Source: Aquatica leii
Lineage: Eukaryota > Arthropoda > Insecta > Coleoptera > Lampyridae
Direction: 5' to 3'
Length of the DNA: 64,000 bases
Assembly (NCBI GenBank): GCA_035610365.1
Contig: CM069434.1
Span: forward strand, 99,374,806-99,438,805
This document shows positions 1 to 11,294 of this stretch, piece by piece (within the stretch, counting starts at the first letter, position 1; the number at the start of each line of letters is the position of its first letter). A program made the position numbers and the translations under genes. The notes below the pieces were generated by a model. The model worked only from the letters and a program-made list of their open reading frames with translations, was not told the DNA's origin and ran no database searches.

Positions 1-2200
1 AAAAATTGAGTTGTACTATACTAATAGAACGTGATTTTAACCGATTCGCCGCCGATCAAACAGCGTTACTATCCAGTATCGCCCTCGTTGCAACGATATA
101 TTGACGAAGAAGTTGATAAAATGTACAACAAAGATATAATAGAGCGTTTGAACTTAGGCTGGTTTTCTCTAATTTTGCTTGTTAAAAAGAAGGATAATTC
201 ATATGGTTTTTGTGTGGACTTCAGAAACTTGAATTCAGTTACAGAGAAAGATGCATATCCACTTCCGTATATTTTATCTATTTTCGATCGATTAAAAAAC
301 GCTTAGTATACTTCGCTTGACATAAAAAGTGCATAATGAAGATTTACAAGAATGCCTTTTGGTTTACATAATGCTCCGGCAACATGGCAATGGTTGATAA
401 ATTGTGTTCTAGGTCCAGAGTTAGAACTATTCGTCTTTGTGTACTTAGACGACATTATTGTAGTGACGTCAAGGTTTGAAAAACACTTAGAAGTGCTATA
501 AAAAATTTTTACTAGGCTATCACAAGCAAATTTACCTTAAATTAAGAAAAGTGCGGTTTCTGTAAAGAAGAGCTTAAGTATTTAGGATATGTAGTACCCG
601 CGAAAAGAATACATGTAGGGGTAGATAAGTTAAAACCCATATTAGAACTACCAAACCCGAGAACAACTAAAGAAGTGAGGAGACCCTTAGGCATGGCTAG
701 CTGGTACGGGAGAATTGTGTCAAACTTTTTGTCGTTGACTAGACCTATTTGGCGTTTAGCTCGCAAATCAGTAAAATTTGGTTGCACACCGGATTGTGAG
801 CAATCCTTTAATAAAACAAAAGATGCTTTAATTTTGATGCCGATTCTTACTGTCTAAACTTTGATTTGTCTTTTGTACTGCAGACTGATGCTAGTGGATA
901 TAGTATTAGTAGTGTGCTAACGCAGTGTAATTTTGATGAAATAGAGACCGTAATCTGTTACTCAAGTCGATCACTTATCAAAGCCAAAAGAAAGTACAGC
1001 AGTATAGAGAGTAAGGGCTTAACAGTAATTTGGAATATCAAAAAGTTAAGACGGTATTTAGAGGGATTAGATTTTACGGTAGTAACCAATCACTATTCCC
1101 TTTTGTGGTTAAGCAATTTAAGAGGTCCACAAGGAAGATTAGACAGGTGAGCTTTACGACTCTAGCAATACAGTTTTAAACTCGGAAGGGAAAGAAAACG
1201 AAGTACCCGATACGCTATCAAGAGGAGTGCTTTTAATCAGCCCAATTAAAAATAGGAATGGACAAATGGTTTACAGGAGTGCTACAGAGAGTTGCAAAAG
1301 ATCCCAAGCGTTTCCTTTAATGGAGAATCTGCGACGGCAAATTGTACAAGAGAATTAAAACGGGACTAGTGAATGGCCAAGATTGGCTTGAAGTAGTAGC
1401 TAAAGGTTATCGCCAAGACGTGATACGTCAACACAACGACCCAGATTTAACTGGACATGTGGGAATAACAAAAACTTTTGAAAGGATACCGAAGAACTAT
1501 TATTGAGCAAAAATTTGATGTGATGTTGCGAAGTATGTTAAACATGTTCCCGTTTGTTTTTTCCACTGAGGTCTCCTACACGAGCCGTCATTATCAAGTT
1601 AATTGAAGATCAATTTTTTCTCGTATATGGCGCTTCCAAATATGTTATAATGGATAATGGTGTGCAAGTTACTTGTAAAGAATTTAAAGTTTTGTGCTCG
1701 ACGTATAGAGTGCAGCACAAAACTTTATCTCTATACTATCCACAAGCCAACTCCACCAAACAAGTGAACCGAGTGAAAGATGCTTACTTTCTACTTAGGA
1801 ACGAATAATCACCGGGAATGGGACAAATTATTGCCCAAGATAAGTACAGTCATACGTACCGCTAAGCACGAGATTACTGGTTATTCTCCATATTATTTGA
1901 ATTTCAGTAGAGAACAAGTTCTGTGTAGTACTGAACACATATCTGCTATCAAGACGCGGTCACATTTGAGCGTGAACAACATGCAGAAAATATAAGGAAT
2001 CTCAGTAAATTGTTTAAAGAGGTAAAGACACCGTTGATCAAATCTTATGAACGAAACAAACATTATTATAATTTGCGACACTGCAATTTTATTACTTCAA
2101 ATGCCGCAAATTTTTATTTACAGAAGCTTGCTTCAAAATTTATTTATCTATTTTGTATTCCCAAGAAGCTTTCGTTAGTCGCGAGGCAATTGAAACGTTA
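1..2200 (+). pseudogene. Degenerate Ty3/gypsy pol remnant
   Basis: Remnant of an LTR retrotransposon polyprotein (reverse transcriptase, RNase H, integrase) that runs off the left edge of the window. The RT N-terminal part (31-306) shows LVKKKDNSYGFCVDFRNLN. The palm continues with MPFGLHNAPATW and a YLDD catalytic box near 440, then an RNase H segment (866-1150) with LQTDASGYSISSVL. Integrase follows in pieces: a zinc-binding-like stretch near 1440-1550, then MDNGVQ and the family-typical YYPQAN block (1554-1808), then a C-terminal part to about 2081. Stops and frameshifts separate all pieces, and the segment carrying the first integrase Asp appears to be missing. No LTR or macro domain was found for this copy. 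It is a different, older gypsy family from the element at 5052-11746. Confidence 0.85.
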
Positions 2201-2695
2201 AAGACCTCAAACCTTTTTATACAGAACTTTAATTTGTTTAATTTTTAAAGAATTCTTTTTTTGCTTTCGTTCATTTATATAAGTTTAGTTACGCGTAATT
2301 TATTTCGATTCTGCACGTCTTGCAAAATTCTAGTTTGATAAGGAAACTTGGAATTTTTCAGAGTCACTTCAGATTTGTTTTTGGAAAACGTGGCGTGGCG
2401 TTACTAATTTGCCCGTGAACGCTGTTGAAAAGAATTACGAAAGTAGCTTTTGATTGACAAGACGATGTATTTCTTTTTCAAACTTGTTTGAATTTTTAAG
2501 ATAACAGTTTACCAAAAATCAGGTGAAAAGTTATCACTTGATCGGTATTGTTCCGGATATGGCGGCTAGTAGTTAACGTTGACTATTTTTTTGTCTCGAC
2601 ACCATCTTGGGTATGTAACATTTTTGAATTAGAATAAAATCAAAGAAAGTTAAAAAACGTTAAATCTATCAAATACAAAATTCACAAAAGAAGAA

Positions 2696-4378
2696 ATGGC
2701 AGTTCTCAACAAAGGATTAAAATTTGCTCCAGTAACCCCGATTAATAAAATTCAGTACAATAACTTCAAAGCTACCATTGAAATCATTGCAAATGAATTT
2801 TCATCAGACTATGTCAATAAATTTACTAATAGTTCAATATTACCTAGTTCTCACTTGATTTTTAATAAACTCCACCCGAACTGTAATAAGACTTTTACAT
2901 CTGATCATAAAACAGTCTCCATGTTACGATCAAAAATCATTAGCAATCAGTTAATTGTTTCTAAAGCAGATAAAGGAGATTGTGTAATCAGCTTTATTAA
3001 CTCACCTACATACCCATTAACCAAATTTTTATCAATCATTTTAAAGAATAACATTAATTTTCATTCTATTTCAAGTGTAAAAAACACAAGTGAATTAATT
3101 AATGCTTTGAATAATTTCAAACTACCAACCAATTACCAAAATGTTAAACTTATTTCTTTTGATGTGGTGAACCTATTCCCATCTGTCCCACTATTAGATG
3201 TCTTGCCTATTGTAGATAATCTGTTGTTTCGTTCAGATTTTCCTGACTTTGTAGTGAGTTCGATCTCCAAGTTAACCAATTTTTGTCTCAATAACGTTTA
3301 CTTTCAATTTAATAAAACAGTCTACAAACAAATACAAGGTTTACCCATGGGTTCTCCGTTATCCCCCATTTTGGCAGAAATCTTTATGAACCATTTAGAA
3401 GTTGATTTTATAATAACAAGTCCTAGTTTCCTGAAACATGTCTTACTGTGGAAACGTTATTTCGATGACATTTTTTGCATTTTTCAAGGTACGAACTAAG
3501 ACATTCAAAGTTTTTTAGAGTTTTTAAACAGCAAACACGCGAGAGTTAAATTTACGGTCGAAATACCTCTAAACTGTTCCCTAAATTTTCTCGATTTGAA
3601 TATCTCTTTATTAGATAGTAAATTTGTATTTGATATTTATCGAAAACCTACTACTACGAGCCATGTTATCCCATATGACTCTAACCATCCCTACTCTCAT
3701 AAAGTAGCTGTTTTCTCACACTTGTTTAATAGATTACTGGGTACTCCTTTAAATACTTTTAACTACAAAAAAAAATTAAATACCATTTTCTTTATTGCCA
3801 AAGAAAACAACTTTCCGCCACATTTGATTAACAGCATTTACTACAAAATATTCATGAAACATAAGATTAAGTCAATCACATCTCTTACACCGATTTCTAA
3901 CCCGATATCCACTTATTTTTCTATACCGTACATACCACAGTTACACTATTTAATTAAAAACATTAATAAAAACAACAATTTTTGAGTTTCTTACCTGAGT
4001 CCTCCAAAATTACATAACTATTTTTCACATCTGAAAGACATTATTGAACTTATGGACCGCAGTGGTATCTACAATTTAGAATGTAGTTGTGGCCGTGTTT
4101 ATATTGGGAGAACAATCCGTGCTTTCAGTACTCGTCTCAAAGAACACACTAGATACATTTCCAATTCCAACAAATATGTACTTAATCCGAAATCTATTAA
4201 ATCAACGTTTGCTGAACATGTACTACAACATAAGCATTCGCTTATTAAAGCACAGATCATTCATCCTACAGACAAAAATCGTCTAATAGATATATTGGAG
4301 ATGATCTATATCACGTCCCATAATGACATAATCCTTAACGACCAAAACAATTTCATACAACTGCGCTTAAATTATTAA
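2696..4378 (+). pseudogene. PLE reverse transcriptase/GIY-YIG endonuclease, two in-frame stops
   Basis: Encodes the single polyprotein of a Penelope-like element, which copies RNA into DNA (RT) and nicks the target (GIY-YIG nuclease). All three open pieces, 2696-3499, 3596-3985 and 4052-4378, lie in the same frame. The only lesions seen are a TAA at 3497-3499 and a TGA at 3983-3985. RT signatures are QGLPMGSPLSPILAEIFM near 3337-3390 and a YxDD-type box RYFDDIF at about 3457-3477. The nuclease begins with GIYNLECSCGRVYIGRT at about 4064, giving the GIY-like and YIG motifs with Cys residues between them. The conserved part is about 560 codons, shorter than full PLE proteins, consistent with a missing N terminus. 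With two simple stops and no frameshift, it is a recently inactivated copy. Confidence 0.85.
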
Positions 4379-4755
4379 TTTTCACTTTAGTAAAAAAAAT
4401 TTTATTTATTAATTTTCTACAATTTTATACGTCGTTGATACATATCTAGTCCCACATGTTGTTTTGATTATTTAACTTTAACACTAGACGTACATTATTA
4501 AATTGTTTGTACAATTATACAGGTTAGTTATTTATTTATTTAAATGCTTTTTATTTATACAATTTAGACAATATTTATTTTTTATTATATACAATTGTTA
4601 GTGTTAGTGTTAGGTATGTACATTGTTTTCGTTTTTTACACTTATGTATTGTAATTGTTATTTATTCAACGATTATTTTAATTTTATGACATTTTTTAAC
4701 TTTAACTCTATGATTTATTATAACCAGATATATATTTATATATTTTTTGTAGTAT

Positions 4756-4798
4756 CTGAAGATGGCCCATCGTTTATTAATTAAGGCCGAAACATGTC
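4756..4798 (+). ncRNA. Hammerhead-ribozyme-like motif at PLE 3' end
   Basis: CTGAAGA (4756-4762) matches the CUGANGA core of a type I hammerhead. A GGCC/GGCC stem (4764-4767 with 4785-4788) closes a loop. GAAA (4789-4792) and CATGTC follow, giving a very short stem III and a GUC-type cleavage site. Hammerhead motifs with minimal stem III are known from Penelope-like elements, which fits the position after the nuclease ORF. Stem I is weak here: only about two pairs next to the core. The first stem II position is also mismatched, so activity is doubtful. Confidence 0.45.
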
Positions 4799-4830
4799 AT
4801 TAATTGAAAATTAAAAATATTGGTTCGACA

Positions 4831-5051
4831 AGGTTATTTTATTGATTGATATAAAAAACTAAAGTTCAATCTCCACATTGCACAATCGCAAACGATTGCA
4901 AGTACGTGTACGTGTCGGAAAGCTAATTTACCAACCAACAAAAAAAAAACAAAGTAAAAGGTAAAAACAAGGTACTGAATGCTTTTTTGTATCTTAGTTT
5001 GTTAGATAATTTCAACAATTATTGCTTAGTTATACGGTTCTGTTTACATAC
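4831..5051. other. Short spacer between PLE and gypsy LTR
   Basis: AT-rich spacer with no gene seen. Its last four bases (5048-5051, ATAC) are the left target-site duplication of the gypsy element. Confidence 0.6.
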
Positions 5052-5503
5052 TGTTACGTATTTATTTATTAAAAACTAATTTATTTAAACTACTAAAACT
5101 ACGTTTACTTATTCTAGAAATATATACACTTTTAAATTAACCGAACTAATTAAATCTAATAATAATATTTAATAAAAACACTTACACTATAATTTATATC
5201 ACTTAAGATAAGATAACGGCCTCGGATTTCACACTTGTTTACACTAATTATCACATACACGATTATTCTCGATTTATTTATGTAGACACGCACGTGCTAA
5301 CGATTTATTTTCATTTGATAATCTTCTTAATACAGCTGCAATCGCGTTTCGACAATAACTGACCTACGATCTGTCTCGTCGCTATATAAAGACATACGGA
5401 AATCCTTCTCGATCGTTCGTCACTTTTCGCTATAACTTCTAGAAAATAGATAACAGCATTCTAGAAGGCTCTTGCGTTTGCAAGTAATTTCTTGAACGTT
5501 TCA
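5052..5503 (-). repeat. 3' LTR of the gypsy element
   Basis: 452 bp, in the sense strand starting TGAAACG and ending ACGTAACA. It differs from the partner at 11295-11746 in four substitutions and no indels. In the sense orientation, TTTATATA is followed about 28 nt later by TCAGTT, a plausible TATA plus initiator pair. Two TTCTAGAA palindromes (5437-5444 and 5459-5466) resemble paired heat-shock-element units; the first is broken in the other LTR. Confidence 0.95.
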
Positions 5504-5517
5504 CTGCCCCCTTCTTA
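5504..5517 (-). promoter_or_regulatory. Polypurine tract of the gypsy element
   Basis: The sense strand reads AAGAAGGGGGCAG immediately before the 3' LTR, the normal place for the plus-strand primer. It lies inside the end of the pol reading frame, and the first bases of the LTR supply the pol stop codon. Confidence 0.8.
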
Positions 5518-5662
5518 GGACTGTTCTGTCCCAGAACAGGAGACTGGATGCGACACCGGTAAAAGGGATCGTGGCGATAGCGGCAGCTTCCCCACTTAGG
5601 CAACTTCCTTGACCATAAAAGTAACAGTCAATGGACTTTTTCTGACCCAATACTCTCCTCGG

Positions 5663-6082
5663 TTGGTAACTACAGACCAACACTTGAATGCCTGTTCCTC
5701 GGAAGACGACCTCCAACATGCTTCGAACTGTCCTCCAATTCAGTTGGTCTAAGCCACAACCAAGCTTGGGTACTGCCAATTTCTTAACATGATGGAACTC
5801 CATTTGTCTCTTGAGACTCCATAATGTTCGCCACAGATCTTTGTATAACGCCTTGACACGTGAGTATTTCTTGGTGACCAGATAGAAAACGAAGCGTCCG
5901 TCACCACGTAGTCCTAAAACCTTTCCGACTGCCGGTTGCTGTCTTCGTAATTCATCTAGCTGCCCAAACTTCTTTTTAAACACGACTGCAACCCCTTTGG
6001 ACATGTCAAGGTCCTCGCTCACGCAATGTGCGATGGCGTAATCTTTTTGTGTCTGGAACAGGTCTTGTTGTTCCTCGGTGGT
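5663..6082 (-). other. TARG1/OARD1-like macro domain at the C terminus of pol
   Basis: Domain within the last pol reading frame (residues about 333-472 counting from the Met at 7078). It follows the integrase GPY/F module. Diagnostic blocks in order: QQDLF, AIAHCVSEDLDMSKGVAV, FKKKFG, RDG-like GDGRFVFYLVTKK, then KLAVPKLGCGLDQLNW. These match the order and spacing I know for the TARG1/OARD1 (C6orf130) class, which cleaves ADP-ribose from proteins and binds ADP-ribose and its derivatives. The Lys of the TKK segment (403-404) and the Asp of CGLD (444) correspond to the catalytic Lys and Asp of that class. This reading is by recognition, not alignment. In-frame fusion with pol is direct: no stop lies between integrase and macro domain. 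Function in the element is inferred only. Confidence 0.85.
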
Positions 6083-9000
6083 AACTCCGAACCTAGCTTT
6101 TCCAGAACCTCCGTATAAGTTCATAAACTTTTCGAGCTCCATTTCTTCGATTGGATTCCTGGTTCTGCTATTTATTACTCTGGTTCGGACCTGAACTTGC
6201 GGATTGTGGTTATCGCCAGCAAACGGGGCTAGACGATCGACGTGGACCACTTTTGGCTTGCCCCTGGGCGGTTTTCGGATGCAGTATATAACGTCGTTAA
6301 TACGCTGCACGACTTCATAGGGGCCCTCCCATTGCCTTTGCAACTTCGGCGACAAACCACGTCTCCTTTGAGGGTTATACAACCAGACCATATCGCCAGG
6401 TTGAAACCCACCATTTTGCGCCTTGACGTCATATCTTGTTTTCATCCTGTCGCTGGCAATTTGTGTGTTTTTACGGACCTCTTCATGTACTTCGTCTAAC
6501 CTCTTGGCCAGCTTGCTGACGTAATCTTCTCCAGCAACCTCTTCCTCCGGTCTTCGCCCAAATTGAAGATCGCATGGTAATCTTATCTCCCGACCGAGCA
6601 TGACACAGGATGGTGTTTGGCCTGTGCTTTCGTGAACGGATGATCGGTATGCCATTAAGAAAAGGTGCAAGTACTGATCCCAGTCCCTTTGGTGTTCGGA
6701 CACTACCTTGGCTAAGTACTTGCTCATTGTTCGATTCATCCGTTCAACCATGCCATCAGACTGAGGATGGAGAGGCGTTGTCCTAGTCTTTTTAATTCCT
6801 AACAGTCGGCAAACTTCTTGAAACAGCCCAGACTCAAAATTGCGGCCTTGATTGGAGTGTAATTCCAACGGAACTCCAAACCGGCAGAAAAACTCCTTTA
6901 CTAATACGTCTGCGACTGTAGCTGCTTTCTGATTGGGTATGGCGTAAGCCTCCGTCCATTTCGTGAAATAATCCATCGCCACCAGGATGTATTTATTTCC
7001 CGAATCGGATTCTGGGAACGGCCCTGCGATGTCAATCGCTACTCTTTCCAAAGGGCTTCCTACGTTGTATTGTTTCATGGGTGCTTTGCGCTTTTTCGCT
7101 GGACCATTTCCTGATGCGCAGACTATGCATTTACGGCATCATTTCATGACGTCCTCTTTGCAGTTTATCCAGTAGAATCGTTCTCGCACTTTGCCCAACG
7201 TTTTCTTAATGCCAAAGTGTCCTCCTGATGTCCCATCGTGGAGATGCTTCAACACTTCTGTCACCCTGCTCTTTGGCACTACCAGCTGTAGTCTGTTTCC
7301 CGTGCCCACGGCACTTCCTAGGGATCGCTTAAGAAGACCGTCTTCTACTATCAAGGAGTCCCACTGCGCCCAGTACGCTTTGATATTTCTGCCCAAAGCA
7401 CTCACTTCTTCCCAGGTTGGTCGTCGGCCGCTTTCTTTCCAGTCGAGGAGTTGTCTTATTTCAGGATCGTCTTCTTGTTCGCGACGTAACTGCTCAGGTT
7501 CCCACTCATCATCAACCATAGCAGTTCTCCGAAGGCATTCGACTTTTTCTTCCAGTCGCGAACAATGGCTGCAGTCCGCCGGACATGGTCTTCTAGACAA
7601 GGCATCAGCGTTCCGATGACTGCTTCCGGCACGGTGTTCTGTGTCGTAGTCATACTCTTGCAGTCTCTCGATCCATCTTGCCACTTGTCCTTCTGGGTTA
7701 CGGAACTGCAGTAGCCATTTTAAAGCGGCGTGGTCTGTTCTCACTAAAAATTTTCGTCCATACAAATACTTGTAGAAATGTTCGATGGATTTAACGACTG
7801 CTAACAGCTCCCTCCTAGTCACGCAATAATTCCTTTCTGGCCTGGACAAAACCTTGCTAAAGTACGCGATAACCTTTTCTTGTCCATCTTGAACCTGCGA
7901 AAGGACCGCGCCTATGGCCATATTGCTTGCGTCGGTATCCAAAACAAACTTTCCATCTTCTCGTGGATAACTCAAAATCGGCGAAGTGACTAGGGCCTGT
8001 TTTAGTTGATTAAAAGAATTTTCGCAATCTTCATCCCATCTAAATTCTGCTTTTTCTTCGGTTAGCTTTGTCAATGGTTTGGCAATATTGGCAAATCCGG
8101 GGACAAATCTTTTATAATAAGTGCACAACCCAAGGAAACTTCGGACCTAATGTTTGTCGATCGGTCTTGGCCATGCTTGCACTGCTCGGATTTTGTCTGG
8201 GTCAGCCCTTACTCCATCTCTAGATACGACGTGGCCAAGGTATTGGACTTCCTTCTTAAATACGTGGCACTTCTTCGGGCTCAGTTTGAGGTTAGCCCCA
8301 CGTAATCTCTGGAACACTTCCTTCAAGTTGTTCAAGTGCTCTTCAAACGACCTTCCAACCACGATCACGTCGTCCAGGTAAACCAAGCACGTCTTCCAAG
8401 ACAATCCGCGCAAGATGGTCTCCATCAAACGCTCGAACGTTGCAGGAGCGTTACACAGGCCGAAGGGCATTACAGTGAACTGCCACAAACCAGTTCCGAT
8501 CGTAAAAGCTGTTTTTTCACGATCCTTGGGTTCTAATTCTACCTGCCAGTATCCACTCTTTAAATCTAACGTAGAAAACCACTGGGATCCTGACAGGGTG
8601 TCTAGCGTATCGTCAATTCTGGGTAAAGGGTAGCTGTCCTTTGGTCACGTCGTTTAGCTGCCTGTCGTCTACGCAAAACCTCGTTGATCCATCCTTCTTC
8701 TTCACGAGTACCACTGGGGATGCCCATGGACTACTTGAAGGTTCAATCACGCCTTCTCTGTCCATATCCGTAATTATTTGTTCGGCTTCTTCTCTTTTCG
8801 CCAAAGGAAGTCTGCGTAGATGTTGTCGTATCGGCCGAGCGTCTCCGGTATTAATTTTATGTTTCACCACGTTAGTTCTTCCTTTGGAGCCACTCTCCAG
8901 CGCGAACACATCTTAGTACTCTTGGATCAACACTTTAACTTTAGCCAGCTGGTCTTGGCTGAGGTTTTCGCATTTGGTGGTAAGAATGTCCAATAGATGT

Positions 9001-9766
9001 TGTGGACACTTCTTCGGCGACGTATCTTGGTTCGACTTCACGCATCTCACAATTTGTGATACTGGCGTGCATTGGCCTACCACGGTCTTCTTTTTCAGCG
9101 TTACAGGATCTGAGTTGATGTTTAAGATCCTTACTGGCATCGTCTTCTTTACTCGTACTAAAGTTCTTCCAACGAGTAGTCCCTTTTCAACTAAACCGCC
9201 CTCCATTGGTTTAATCGCGCGTATGTAGCCTTCCCGGAGATTTCCATCCAGGCGTGCCATCACCACACTTTAAGTCCTTGCAGGCAGAGTCACGTCTTCA
9301 CTCAATAAGACTCGCACGGCTGCCTTCTCTGACGAATGAAAAGGAATTTCTTCATTGTCGATCTTCAGGACATCGTTCTTCATATCCAAATGGAACCCAT
9401 ACTTCTTTATCACGTCCATTCCCAGGATAACTTCTTCCGTGATGTCGGCTACCAGTACTTGGTGGTCGAGTACTCCATTTCCCAAACCAATGGTTACTTT
9501 GACTTGTCCGTGAGTAGGTATTTCGTCGCCCGTCGCTGTTCGAAGTCGTGCTGTTACTGGTGATGTCTTCTCGTTTTCCAATAAGATGTCAGGACGAATG
9601 ATGGTCTTCGTCGCTCCCGTGTCAACCAGTAACTGGACGCTTCTCCCATTGATCTTGCCATCGAGATAAATGCTATGCAATTTCTCTATAAGCGATGCCA
9701 TTTGGATGGTAATCTCCGGGGCATGGCTCGTTGAGGTCGACTTTCGCCCCATTCGGTCGACCTGTT

Positions 9767-10985
9767 CTAGTTTTCCGGACGCTCTTCTGGTCTTCTTTTG
9801 GGCTTAGTACAGCGTCGTCGTACGTGGACCACTTCCCCGCAGTTCCAGCACGTCACTTCTCTTCCTCGAGCTACTTGTTCCCGAAATATACGTCGCACTA
9901 TGTCTTCAATGCTTTCTTCTGAGTTCGAGGGTATTTCTGTAGCACAACGGAGCTTATGGCTGCTTCGGCGCGACGCTTGTTTTGCCGCTTCGAACTCCAA
10001 AGCATGGGTTAAAGCGTCATCCAACGTCTTCGGTCGTGCTAACCGTAGAGTCTGCTGCGTTTCGTTGTCTCGAAGGCCGTCTACAAAAGTTTGAATAGCC
10101 AATTGCTCCAAGAAGGTATCTGGCGCTGTAGGATACGCAAGCCGTGTTAGTCTGGCGATGTCAGCCTCAAACTCTTGAAGACTTTCGGCAGCTTTCTGAA
10201 CCCGACTTTTAATTTGAGCTTGATAGACTTGTTGAAGATGGGCATCTCCATATCTCATTTCTAATCGTGATATTAAGAGTTTGTAATTTTCTTGCAGATG
10301 GTCCGGAACAGTTTGTAGAATTCCCAGCGCTTCTCCACGTAAGGACACTATTAAAGACGTCGCTTTCTGCTTGTTGCTTTAACCATTAGCAGTAGCTGCG
10401 GCTTCAAACTGTTTGTAGTAGGTTGACCATGGAACTTTACCATCAAAATTCGGTGGTACAACTTTGAACTTGTGAGTGTTTTCTTCTCGATGATCCATTA
10501 TTAATTCTTCACTCGTGACGCTTCCTTCACCGTGACAATTCATTTGGGCCATTCTTTCTTCGAGCAGTTGTATTCTTTCTCTCAATTTTTTCTCTAGCTT
10601 GTCTTCTATGTTTCTTGATTTTTCATTTAATTTCTGTTCTAATTTGTCTTGTACTTCTTCTATTTTGTCATTCGCAAATTTCTTCTTTTAAGTCTAACAT
10701 ATCTGCTTGGGTTTCTTCTTGCACAATTTTGATTTGATTTTCTATGTTCGTTTGTATTTCTTCTTTTAATCGTCTAGAATTTTCCGTCAACTTTTCTTCA
10801 ATTTTCTGAGAATTTTCTTCCATTTTCTGCGAATTTTCGTAAAACTTCTCTTCCATTTTCTGCGAATTTTCGTAAAACTTTTCTTCCAGTTTTCTATTAA
10901 TCGATTCCTGACCGTTTTTGATTGATTCAAGAAATTCAAATAGCTTTGCATCCATTTTAACTGCTTGCGAACGCGTCACCGGCAT
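9767..10985 (-). pseudogene. gag: gypsy gag (capsid/nucleocapsid), broken
   Basis: Gag polyprotein that would form the particle and package element RNA. The likely start is ATG at 10985 (MPVTRSQ). It is followed by a coiled-coil segment in which a Glu/Lys-rich heptad-like unit (EEKFYENSQKM) is tandemly repeated. The capsid-like part has MSLRGEALGIL from 10348. The C terminus holds one CCHC zinc knuckle, CWNCGEVVHVRRRC. Lesions: a frameshift near 10668-10676 shifts the N-terminal frame (stop 10668-10670), and an in-frame TAA lies at 10379-10381. The natural stop, TAG at 9767-9769, overlaps the pol frame by about 37 nt in the -1 register. A related, more decayed gag fragment lies at 51068-51310. 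Confidence 0.9.
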
Positions 10986-11275
10986 AAATTTAAATATAAC
11001 ACGAATATAAAGTTTCAATACACTACTTTTTAAAATGCAGTTTTCGTATAACACAAAATTTTAATAACGATCCACTTGTTAATATTAAACCACGAAAACG
11101 AATTTAAATAATATCGCGATCACGCACTTGTTAAAAGAAAAAGTTTAATAAACACTATATTAACTTTATAAATAAACACGCTTATCGCGAATCTTAACAG
11201 ATATTTACGCAATGAATGTTTTTATTACGGAAGCGATATTTCTTAATGATATTTACACTAAAATTCGCAAACAAT

Positions 11276-11292
11276 ATCCCACACTGACGCCA
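11276..11292 (-). promoter_or_regulatory. Primer binding site of the gypsy element
   Basis: Two bases after the 5' LTR the sense strand reads TGGCGTCAGTGTGGGAT, which starts with the TGG expected to pair with a tRNA 3' CCA end. It looks closest to leucine-type primer sites but not perfectly, so the primer tRNA is left unassigned. Confidence 0.7.
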
Positions 11293-11294
11293 AA

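Larger units (their letters stand above)
2640..4830 (+). mobile_element. Penelope-like retroelement (PLE), near-complete coding region
   Basis: Region holding a Penelope-like element: RT followed by a GIY-YIG endonuclease in one reading frame, then an AT-rich 3' region ending around 4800-4830 with a hammerhead-like motif. The 5' boundary is uncertain. The conserved frame is open upstream of the ATG at 2696 to a stop at 2651, and the residues there look family-like, so the true N terminus may be farther upstream and lost. No target duplication or flanking pseudo-LTR could be identified by eye. Confidence 0.8.
5501..9803 (-). pseudogene. pol: gypsy pol with protease, RT, RNase H, integrase and macro domain, broken
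   Basis: Pol polyprotein read in the -1 frame relative to gag. Aspartic protease has LLVDTGATKTII (about 9600-9640). RT has [27 protein letters not shown] and YLDD (8147-8909). RNase H has DTDASNMAIGAVL and RTDHAALKWLL (7139-8128). The integrase HHCC zinc finger straddles 7139-7200. The integrase core is in 6700-7078, and a GPY/F-type module follows (WEGPYEVVQRI). After that come about 140 residues of macro domain and a 50-residue tail. Stops lie at 9270-9272, 8913-8915, 8147-8149 and 7139-7141, with a frameshift near 8636-8642. The second integrase catalytic residue is Asn (HSNQGRNF) where the relative at 54160 has Asp. The final stop TGA (5501-5503) lies in the LTR. Confidence 0.92.

Noticed and set aside
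7191..7619. 142-codon plus-strand frame
   Set aside because: Antisense shadow of the RNase H/integrase part of gypsy pol; composition follows the pol codons.
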